Assembly (NCBI GenBank): GCA_002348225.1
Contig: DEAP01000121.1
Span: 16,828-33,218 of the forward strand
Length of the DNA stretch: 16,391 nucleotides
Direction: 5' to 3'
Source of the DNA: Dehalococcoidia bacterium UBA2979
Lineage (GTDB): Bacteria > Chloroflexota > Dehalococcoidia > UBA2979
This document shows positions 1 through 5,175 of the stretch, piece by piece (the first letter of the stretch is position 1; every line of letters begins with the position of its first letter). A program made the translations under genes and the position numbers. A model generated the notes under the pieces. It ran no database searches, had not been told where the DNA came from, and worked only from the letters and a program-made list of their open reading frames with translations.

Positions 1-468
1 CGATTTATTTCTATGCAGAATCATTACAATCTGGTTTATCGAGAAGAAGAGCGGGAAATGAACCCGTATTGCGAAAAATCAGGCGTTGCGCTCACTCCTT
101 GGTCACCACTGGCTCGAGGTATCCTCGCGGGGGCTTACAAAGGCGGATTCGAATCGGGAAGCACCAACCGATCTCAGGGACAGGACAGAGCCCGTACTGA
201 GGGTCTGTATCACGGCGATCATGTGTTTCCTATTGCTGAGCGAGTGGGGGAAATAGCGAGCAAGTACGAAAAGACTTCAGCCCAGATTGCACTCGCATGG
301 TTAGCAAATAAGTCAGAGATCACCGCTCCAATTGTCGGGGTGTCAAAGTTAAAACAGCTCGATGAACTAGTCGACTCAATGAGTATCAACCTCGACCAAG
401 AAGATATTGACTACCTAGAGGAACTCTATAATCCAGTTGAAAACTTACTTTCATTTGGCTATTCATAG
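1..468 (+). CDS. Aldo/keto reductase, C-terminal part (5' end outside window)
   Basis: The reading frame is open from base 1, so this is the last ~155 residues of a longer gene; the ATG at base 13 is internal. The segment MQNHYNLVYREEE near the start, followed by PWSPLARG, is the hallmark of NADP(H)-dependent aldo/keto reductases of the YajO/IolS-like group (AKR TIM barrel, strands 6-7 and the cofactor-binding loop). Further on, the SAQIALAWL helix and the PIVGVSKLKQLDE segment are the usual C-terminal cofactor-contact region of the family. Such enzymes reduce aldehydes or ketones in the cytoplasm; the substrate cannot be told. The catalytic Asp/Tyr/Lys/His residues lie upstream and cannot be checked. 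It converges with the minus-strand gene at 527-1018; no strong terminator hairpin is visible in the 58-base gap. Confidence 0.9.
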   Translation, partial: RFISMQNHYNLVYREEEREMNPYCEKSGVALTPWSPLARGILAGAYKGGFESGSTNRSQGQDRARTEGLYHGDHVFPIAERVGEIASKYEKTSAQIALAWLANKSEITAPIVGVSKLKQLDELVDSMSINLDQEDIDYLEELYNPVENLLSFGYS

Positions 469-526
469 GAATAGCAGATTCCTTAACCGATAGTTATTTT
501 CGGCATCAGATCGTGATTCGCTCGAC

Positions 527-1018
527 TTATATCTCGGATAGTGAGAGATCCACTTCTCTGCCGGCAATCGTTTGAAACACTGAATCACCTATCGCGCGCA
601 AAGCATCATCATAGAGAAAAGTCCGGCCTCGTAGCTCGTAGTACTGACGCATTCCTCGTCGATCAAAAAGCAATCCAAATTGTAATTTCACCCGATCTGT
701 ACTGGCGCCATCCCGTCCAAGACGCCAGAGGGATCCTGACATTAAAAACATTTGCTGGTAGATCACGTCCACACGGAACTTATCCGATGGTGAGAGACCA
801 ATGAAATCCTCATTGCCTCTCACCATCGCTTCTGCCAGCGAAGCATCTGCAACAGTGGCTAGCAGCAAATTCTCCTGTCGGTTCTCAGAGGCAAACGTTA
901 ATTCCCGCTGCGCATCCTGGTGCTGGAGCCTCAACTGACTCGCCAAAAATATCGCAACTGCGAGAGTTGCAAACCCACTAGCAATTTGAGCAACTATTGC
1001 TATTTGATCCCAGTCCAT
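527..1018 (-). CDS. Hypothetical protein with one N-terminal membrane helix
   Basis: A 163-residue protein of no family I recognise. I chose the ATG at 1018 (protein starts MDWDQIAIV) because AGGGA lies about 7 bases before it; the frame stays open to a TTG at 1060, which would add 14 residues of atypical sequence. Residues ~5-27 are hydrophobic and form one membrane helix. A polar helical stretch follows, rich in Gln, Arg and Glu (about residues 30-50), then a mixed globular part with many Arg and aromatic residues. The topology suggests a membrane-anchored protein with a cytoplasmic C-terminal domain. It is divergent from the cupredoxin lipoprotein across a 139-base gap. An 87-aa frame on the opposite strand is its shadow. 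Function unknown. Confidence 0.65.
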   Translation of the reverse strand: MDWDQIAIVAQIASGFATLAVAIFLASQLRLQHQDAQRELTFASENRQENLLLATVADASLAEAMVRGNEDFIGLSPSDKFRVDVIYQQMFLMSGSLWRLGRDGASTDRVKLQFGLLFDRRGMRQYYELRGRTFLYDDALRAIGDSVFQTIAGREVDLSLSEI

Positions 1019-1076
1019 TAATTTCCCTTTCAGTGCAGAAACAGGATACCTGCAGGCCAATAATCATGCGGCAAAC

Positions 1077-1097
1077 AACACTTGCGCCTTGAGTGTT
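1077..1097. promoter_or_regulatory. Inverted repeat in divergent intergenic region
   Basis: AACACT (1077-1082), nine bases, then AGTGTT (1092-1097): a perfect 6+6 inverted repeat in the gap between the minus-strand membrane protein and the lipoprotein gene. Its position suits an operator or promoter-overlapping site, but six-base arms can arise by chance. No convincing -35/-10 pair was found in this gap. Confidence 0.25.
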
Positions 1098-1157
1098 TTC
1101 GCGTAGAGTCGATCATGGAGAAGCCAGACCACGGAAAAATTATTCATGGAGGTGGAA

Positions 1158-1655
1158 ATGCTTCTCAAAGCACGCGTTCTTATAGTCTCTTTACTGTTGG
1201 TAGCCTTGATGGCCTGTGGCTCAGAATCAACAGAACCTGCAGAATCAAGCTCTTCAACTAGTTCAAGCGAGACTACCGCGGTGTCTGCCGCACAGCCGGC
1301 TTGCGATGCTGAACTAAAAGTCGAATTGGCAAATGACGGACCCTACGCTATTACTGCACCCGAGAGTTTCCAAGGGAATTGTGAGATGACTCTGGATATC
1401 AAAAATTATGCCGTCTTAGTCCATAATTTCAGAATCCTCAAGACGAGTCTTGCGCTCGATGCCTTGCCAATCGACGAAGCAACTGCGATGGTCGATATCG
1501 AAGCCGCTGGTGAGATTCTTTATTCTTCTGGTGATTTAGAACAGGACGCCACGGAAACTGGAACGGTGAGCCTCGATTCTGGAGAGTATGTCCTGTTTTG
1601 TAACATCGCGGGGCACTATCAGCTTGGTATGGTGAAGAGTCTCACGGTCAATTAG
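1158..1655 (+). CDS. Cupredoxin (type 1 copper) lipoprotein
   Basis: A 165-residue exported copper protein. I chose the ATG at 1158 because GGAGG lies five bases upstream; an in-frame ATG at 1146 precedes that ribosome site and is less likely. Residues 1-19 are a lipoprotein signal peptide with lipobox LMAC and acylated Cys20. A Ser/Thr/Glu-rich linker (~21-45) tethers the domain to the membrane. The cupredoxin domain follows: His89 in VHNF and, near the C-terminus, FCNIAGHYQLGM gives Cys148, His153 and Met158. That is the C-x4-H-x4-M loop which, with His89, completes a type 1 (blue copper) site. Cys49 and Cys75 could form a disulfide. The likely role is electron transfer at the outer face of the cytoplasmic membrane. 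No partner oxidase or reductase is nearby. Confidence 0.88.
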   Translation: MLLKARVLIVSLLLVALMACGSESTEPAESSSSTSSSETTAVSAAQPACDAELKVELANDGPYAITAPESFQGNCEMTLDIKNYAVLVHNFRILKTSLALDALPIDEATAMVDIEAAGEILYSSGDLEQDATETGTVSLDSGEYVLFCNIAGHYQLGMVKSLTVN

Positions 1656-1691
1656 TAGTCCAGGCTGGACCTCACGAGATATGATTTGTCG

Positions 1692-1850
1692 ATGAGCAGT
1701 AGACGATTAGGAAAAAAAACAGAACCTGGAGTAACAAAAAATGTTGCTCCGGCATCGGAATCGTCGAGGTCTAACCTCGGAGAGTTGCCGGATTATGCGG
1801 CGAAAAACATCGATCTTGAAGAAGATATGTTTCAGAAACCGAATGAATAG
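1692..1850 (+). CDS. Possible small protein, 52 residues
   Basis: An open frame starts at ATG 1692 and stops at TAG 1848-1850, filling almost the whole gap between the cupredoxin gene and the convergent SRPBCC gene. The product is polar: a basic start (SSRRLGKK), a Ser-rich middle and an acidic end (DLEED). No membrane helix and no family recognised. The ribosome site is weak (only GAGA-like bases upstream). The same DNA carries nested inverted repeats (1749-1791), so this may instead be an untranslated structured 3' region of the cupredoxin transcript. Coding status uncertain. Confidence 0.35.
   Translation: MSSRRLGKKTEPGVTKNVAPASESSRSNLGELPDYAAKNIDLEEDMFQKPNE
1749..1791. repeat. Nested inverted repeats (possible stem-loop)
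   Basis: Outer arms CCGGCA (1749-1754) and TGCCGG (1786-1791) enclose inner arms CGAGGT (1765-1770) and ACCTCG (1774-1779), separated by only CTA. Both pairs are perfect and properly nested, so transcripts from either strand could fold into a hairpin with an internal loop. No T-run follows on the plus strand, so it is not a classic intrinsic terminator. It lies between two convergent genes, where bidirectional 3'-end structures are common. Confidence 0.4.
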
Positions 1851-1860
1851 CGGAAACCAG

Positions 1861-2304
1861 TCAGTCCTGCTGTCTCTTAGCTACTTGGGCGCGAAGCCCT
1901 GATAGGTTTCTGCGCCAAATCATAGCCAAAATCGGTTTTGCAAATATCTCACCAATTGGTCCACCAAAGACAGCAGGGAGTTTCAGTTCCTCAACCCAGG
2001 CGAACCTCGTTCCCGTCGCAATGGGCGACAGTGTGAACACACCTTCCCCGGTAACCAGGCCTTCATGTCTTACGCCCATCATTCGGTTGGGAGCCCACCC
2101 TGTGATCTCCATCTTGTCGAGCGTACGAAGCGGGCCAACTCCCGTGAGACAGTCAAAAGTTGTTCCGATTCCTTCTTTGTTTGTAGATGTAATATCAATA
2201 CTGAGAGCATCATGCATCCAGTCCGTATGACTGGTGATATCCCGCAAGTATGCCCAGACATTTTCGGGGCTGTCTGGCAAATCGGTTGAAACAAAAATAT
2301 TCAT
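1861..2304 (-). CDS. SRPBCC-fold (polyketide cyclase/START-like) protein
   Basis: A 147-residue single-domain protein with the SRPBCC pattern: an N-terminal strand, then SPENVWAYL and an aromatic DW pair (the typical 'VW..l.D...W' start). Alternating beta strands follow (about residues 35-100, with GIGTTFDC and GVFTLSP), then a long C-terminal helix (~110-142) that would close the hydrophobic cavity. Members bind hydrophobic ligands or act as cyclases, hydrolases or small-molecule carriers; no catalytic residue is diagnostic here. It is divergent from the flavin monooxygenase at 2460, and the shared intergenic region has an operator-like array, so the two are probably co-regulated. The role is inferred only from the fold. 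Confidence 0.8.
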   Translation of the reverse strand: MNIFVSTDLPDSPENVWAYLRDITSHTDWMHDALSIDITSTNKEGIGTTFDCLTGVGPLRTLDKMEITGWAPNRMMGVRHEGLVTGEGVFTLSPIATGTRFAWVEELKLPAVFGGPIGEIFAKPILAMIWRRNLSGLRAQVAKRQQD

Positions 2305-2319
2305 AACTTACGGCCCCGC

Positions 2320-2400
2320 TCAATCTCACAAAAACCTCAGATTGATCTCATCTTACGCCCATCAATCTTAGTGACCAGCCTCTTCTTCTTGTATGATTGA
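2320..2400. promoter_or_regulatory. Array of four alternating TCAATC/GATTGA elements (candidate operator)
   Basis: TCAATC at 2320-2325, GATTGA at 2340-2345, TCAATC at 2362-2367 and GATTGA at 2395-2400 alternate in direction. The first two form the perfect repeat TCAATCT-N12-AGATTGA. The second and third form AGATTGAT-N14-ATCAATCT, eight bases per arm. All four lie in the 155-base divergent gap between the SRPBCC gene and the flavin monooxygenase. A candidate -10 box TATGAT (2392-2397) overlaps the last element, with only a poor -35 (GTGACC, 2371-2376, 15-base spacing). This is the layout expected of tandem dimer sites for a regulator; none is encoded in the window. Confidence 0.5.
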
Positions 2401-2424
2401 ACCACTTTCCTGAGTGGTTTGATC
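2395..2424. repeat. 12-bp stem inverted repeat upstream of flavin monooxygenase
   Basis: GATTGAACCACT, loop TTCCTG (2407-2412), AGTGGTTTGATC. Ten of twelve positions are Watson-Crick pairs; the other two (2398/2421 and 2399/2420) are G-U pairs in RNA, so the transcript stem would be unbroken. It ends 35 bases before the ATG at 2460 and has no T-run after it. It may be a 5'-leader hairpin or a DNA operator overlapping the candidate -10 box. Confidence 0.5.
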
Positions 2425-2459
2425 CAGTCCCTCGAGTTAGTCGTAAGGTGCCAAAGAGT

Positions 2460-3773
2460 ATGAAGCGAGAACTACATCTAAATCTGTTCATCAACAGTCG
2501 CGGCCACCACGAAGCCTCTTGGAGGCATCCTGACGCATCTGAGCTGGACTTGACCGATGTGCAGTATCTTCAGGGATTGTCCCAGCGGGCCGAAGAAGGT
2601 CTGTTTGACTCGATATTCCTTGCCGATCAGTTGTCGTTCAGGGGTGGTGGTGCTGCACTCAGCCTTGAGCCCCTAACTGCTTTGGCTGCTTTGGCAGTCT
2701 CCACTAGTCAAATTGGACTCATCGCCACGGCGTCAACCACATATACAGAGCCTTTCAACCTCGTCCGCCAATTCGCCTCGCTTGACCACATTAGCAACGG
2801 TCGAATCGGCTGGAACATAGTCACGTCGTGGTCCGCTCCTGCTGCTAAAAATTATGGATACGATGAGCAGCCAACGCATACAGATAGATATGCTCGTGCC
2901 GACGAGTTCATGAAAGTAGCAAAGAGTCTATGGGATAGCTGGTCAGATGATGCTGTCGCGGACGATCGAGCAGCCGGCACATATATTCACAAAAACCGAG
3001 TTCGGCCGATAGACCATAGTGGTGACTATTATCGGGTCGAGGGGCCACTGAATGTTCCTCGTCCGCCACAAGGTTGGCCGGTCTTAGTACAGGCCGGATC
3101 GTCAGACACTGGCAGACAATTTGCGGCTGAACATGCTGAGGCAGTATTCACTGCCCACATGGAGAAATCTACTGCGAAGACTTTTTATCATGATTTGAAG
3201 TCCTTGGTTCGAGCTCACGGGCGAGACGAGAGTCAGTGTCTTATTTTGCCAGGATTGAGTCCGATCATCGCCTCGACTGAAGATGAAGCAAAACGATACA
3301 GTCAGAACCTTAATGAGCTGACAGATCCCGATGAAGGATTAGCGAGACTCTCAGCCCGCTTTGGTGGCGCTGATTTTTCGCACCTCCCACTCGACACTCC
3401 GTTGTCCCCTGATGATTTCCCAGACCCGTCGACAGTAGAGGCTGCGAGAAGCAGAACCGAAGTGATAACTGGCGTGGTTCGGACGGAAAAACCAACCCTC
3501 AGACAATTACTCGCGAAACTAGCCGGAGCTCGCGGCCATTATGTTGTGGCCGGAACTCCGGAAGATATAGCTGACTTAATTGAAGATTGGTTCACAGATG
3601 GTGTAGCCGATGGGATCAACTTAATGCCCCCGGTACTCCCTAAAATGCTGGATGTATTCATCGACGAGGTAGTTCCGCTGCTACAAAAAAGAGGGATATT
3701 CAGAACTGCATATCAAGGAACTACTCTCCGCGAACGCTACGGTTTACATAGGCCCGATAATATTTTCAAATGA
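2460..3773 (+). CDS. FMN-dependent monooxygenase, NtaA/SnaA/DszA family (luciferase-like)
   Basis: A 437-residue class C two-component flavin monooxygenase: with FMNH2 from a separate reductase and O2 it would oxidise an organic substrate in the cytoplasm. The ATG at 2460 gives the family's normal N-terminus (LHLNLF, then GHHEASWRHP at residues ~16-24) and has AAGGTG nine bases before it; the frame extends back to a TTG at 2397 with unrelated sequence. The family core ASLDHISNGRIGWNIVTS is at residues 106-123, followed by the NYGYD and RY.RADEF segments; QAGSSDTG at 211-218 is the phosphate-binding region. Full length for the family (~440). Known relatives act on nitrilotriacetate, dibenzothiophene sulfone and pristinamycin, so substrate cannot be assigned. 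No NtaB-type flavin reductase is in the window. Confidence 0.93.
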   Translation: MKRELHLNLFINSRGHHEASWRHPDASELDLTDVQYLQGLSQRAEEGLFDSIFLADQLSFRGGGAALSLEPLTALAALAVSTSQIGLIATASTTYTEPFNLVRQFASLDHISNGRIGWNIVTSWSAPAAKNYGYDEQPTHTDRYARADEFMKVAKSLWDSWSDDAVADDRAAGTYIHKNRVRPIDHSGDYYRVEGPLNVPRPPQGWPVLVQAGSSDTGRQFAAEHAEAVFTAHMEKSTAKTFYHDLKSLVRAHGRDESQCLILPGLSPIIASTEDEAKRYSQNLNELTDPDEGLARLSARFGGADFSHLPLDTPLSPDDFPDPSTVEAARSRTEVITGVVRTEKPTLRQLLAKLAGARGHYVVAGTPEDIADLIEDWFTDGVADGINLMPPVLPKMLDVFIDEVVPLLQKRGIFRTAYQGTTLRERYGLHRPDNIFK

Positions 3774-3926
3774 GCCAAAAGTGGCCGGATAGGAAGAAAA
3801 ATAGGCGAACGTCTGCTGGCCGTCCTGCTCTATAAAATATAGTTGCTGCTCCATTTGCTGATTCGCCTCTATTACCTGTTTGAAGTAGTTGTCAGCTATC
3901 GGCGTACGATCACTTTGCTCGGTCAT
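3744..3926 (-). CDS. Possible small protein, 60 residues, overlapping the monooxygenase 3' end
   Basis: A minus-strand frame from ATG 3926 to the stop at 3744, overlapping the last 30 bases of the monooxygenase gene tail to tail. The product is Gln-rich (QVIEANQQMEQQL), acidic at the start and has aromatic residues later; no membrane segment and no recognised family. The ribosome site is poor (AAAGAG about 12 bases before the start). It is the only open frame of note in the 271-base gap 3774-4044. The plus strand there has no gene, and upstream of 4045 I see no promoter I would defend. Could be a real small gene or a chance frame. Confidence 0.35.
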   Translation of the reverse strand: MTEQSDRTPIADNYFKQVIEANQQMEQQLYFIEQDGQQTFAYFSSYPATFGSFENIIGPM

Positions 3927-4044
3927 GAATCAATAATACTCTTTGCTCAAACTATTCACGACTTCCGTTGTCAGGTATAGATTTTTTCATCACGATCCTC
4001 TAGGGTAAACAAATTAATAACGTGAATGCTTAGGAGTGTAATTT

Positions 4045-4446
4045 ATGGCGAAAGTACTAAATCCAGTCATTTGGTTGTGGATCTTTGCGATCCTAAATCT
4101 GGTCATGGGCTCAGGACCAGCTTTGCTTGATGGCCAGTCCGTTGCTGAGATGGGCTGGGGTGAGGGAAATACTGGCGAACATGACGCAATGTACGAGACC
4201 TTGCTGGGAATATCGTTGGCCCTATTCTCCATACTTACTGCTGGAATTGCCCTTTTCACGTCGGGTGCCGCCCGAGCTAAAATGACCGCTCTCGTGGGAG
4301 TAAGTATGCTCGGATTAATGGTGGTCTGGCTCACATATGCCAACGCGGAAGACTACGACTTTGGCGGTCCAATGATTATTATTCCAATCGCAATGTTCAG
4401 TATGCTGACTCTAAGCGGACTAGCTAATCTCAAGAGTGCCGAGTAG
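4045..4446 (+). CDS. Four-helix integral membrane protein, unknown function
   Basis: A 133-residue hydrophobic protein with AGGAG eight bases before the ATG, a clear start. Four membrane helices are predicted by eye at about residues 7-25, 53-72, 81-99 and 108-127. The first loop (26-50) is rich in Gly, Asp and Glu (MGWGEGNTGEHD), and the third loop (100-106) is acidic; both probably lie outside. Layout and size resemble small uncharacterised membrane proteins, but I do not recognise a named family. Its stop codon sits inside an inverted repeat (4434-4453). Followed after 20 bases by a doubtful small ORF and then the Rid-family gene. Confidence 0.75.
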   Translation: MAKVLNPVIWLWIFAILNLVMGSGPALLDGQSVAEMGWGEGNTGEHDAMYETLLGISLALFSILTAGIALFTSGAARAKMTALVGVSMLGLMVVWLTYANAEDYDFGGPMIIIPIAMFSMLTLSGLANLKSAE

Positions 4447-4453
4447 AGCACTC
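4434..4453 (+). repeat. Inverted repeat over the stop codon of the membrane protein gene
   Basis: GAGTGC (4434-4439), eight bases, GCACTC (4448-4453): perfect six-base arms spanning the TAG stop at 4444-4446. An alternative stem CCGAG/CTCGG (4439-4443 with 4451-4455) competes with it. No T-run follows, so this is at most a weak terminator or a 3'-end stabilising hairpin. Confidence 0.3.
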
Positions 4454-4466
4454 GGGAATTATTGCA

Positions 4467-4700
4467 GTGAAACTGACTGAGGTTAGACTTCCTGCCAGAT
4501 ATTTCGACTCGTCGTGGGCTCGGCGCAAAGCACGCCCGAGAAGGGGCTCGAAATTGGCAGGCGGTCTAGCATCGGCTGGTTTCATTTTTATTGTTGGCGG
4601 ATTGGTCACCTATGTGATCCGGTCTGCGAGACTCGTGAGTCGGGTCATCAACCCGAGCATCAGTAGTTCTAGTGAAAACTACTCCATCGAAAGGGTATAG
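4467..4700 (+). CDS. Possible small basic membrane protein, 77 residues
   Basis: A GTG-initiated frame between the four-helix protein and the Rid-family gene, ending five bases before the latter's ATG. Residues 18-29 are strongly basic (ARRKARPRR), residues ~30-51 form one hydrophobic Gly-rich helix, and the rest is Ser-rich. By the positive-inside rule the N-terminus would be cytoplasmic. The ribosome site is weak. The 3' half also contains two adjacent perfect inverted repeats (GACTC/GAGTC at 4630-4641 and TCGGGT/ACCCGA at 4640-4656), so the region may instead be a structured leader of the downstream gene. No family recognised. Confidence 0.35.
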   Translation: MKLTEVRLPARYFDSSWARRKARPRRGSKLAGGLASAGFIFIVGGLVTYVIRSARLVSRVINPSISSSSENYSIERV

Positions 4701-4705
4701 TCCGA

Positions 4706-5098
4706 ATGAGCATTGAATTTATAAATCCTCCGAGTGCCCCACCGTCAGCTGGCGGATATAGACAACTCGCCATTGTGCCATCTAATAGACGCCTTTTGGT
4801 TTTAGCGGGGCAAATCGGGAATACGATGGATGGAACAATCGTTGACGGGCTTGAACAACAATATGAACAGGCTTTAGCGAATATCGTCGCCATCGTGGAA
4901 TCAGAAGGAGGCACGTCCTCTGACGTTGCTCGAATTACAGTATTTTTGACTGAAAATCCGGAGGGGTCCCGAAAAATTGGCGAGGCGAATGATAAATATT
5001 TCCCCAACGGACAGCCAGCAATGTCATGGATATACGTGGCTGGACTTTTTCGGCCTGACGTGAAGGTAGAAATTGAAGCAATCGCCGCGGTGGATTAG
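4706..5098 (+). CDS. Rid family protein (RidA/YjgF/UK114 fold) lacking the catalytic Arg
   Basis: A 130-residue protein with the Rid/YjgF fold: LVLAGQIG at residues 32-38, the GLEQQYEQALANI helix at 48-60, SSDVARITVFLT at 71-82 and the C-terminal DVKVEIEAIA at 118-127. In RidA the motif 'PARSCVEV.RLP' supplies an Arg that binds the substrate carboxylate and is required for 2-aminoacrylate (enamine/imine) deamination. Here the segment is PAMSWIYVAGLF, with Met106 in the Arg position, while the nearby Glu (VEIE) is kept. This places it with Arg-less Rid subgroups, which are often encoded in catabolic clusters and do not deaminate 2-aminoacrylate. AAAGGG ahead of the ATG supports the start. Ligand unknown; family assignment firm. 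Confidence 0.9.
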   Translation: MSIEFINPPSAPPSAGGYRQLAIVPSNRRLLVLAGQIGNTMDGTIVDGLEQQYEQALANIVAIVESEGGTSSDVARITVFLTENPEGSRKIGEANDKYFPNGQPAMSWIYVAGLFRPDVKVEIEAIAAVD

Positions 5099-5175
5099 TC
5101 AGATTTAACGACGTAAACCCGAACAGGTTATGCTTCCCTTCGTACCTATCTGATGTATGTAAGGGAATAAAGACT

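Noticed and set aside
541..804. 87-aa plus-strand frame within the minus-strand membrane-anchored protein
   Set aside because: The minus-strand product has a clear N-terminal helix and ribosome site; the plus frame starts inside it with no signal.
2395..2424. Intrinsic terminator
   Set aside because: The stem is strong, but no T-run follows on the plus strand; it lies upstream of a gene start.
4014..4343. 109-aa minus-strand frame opposite the four-helix membrane protein
   Set aside because: The plus strand has AGGAG, a good start and four clean hydrophobic helices; the minus product shows nothing.
4669..5007. 112-aa minus-strand frame opposite the Rid-family gene
   Set aside because: The Rid fold on the plus strand is clear and has a ribosome site.
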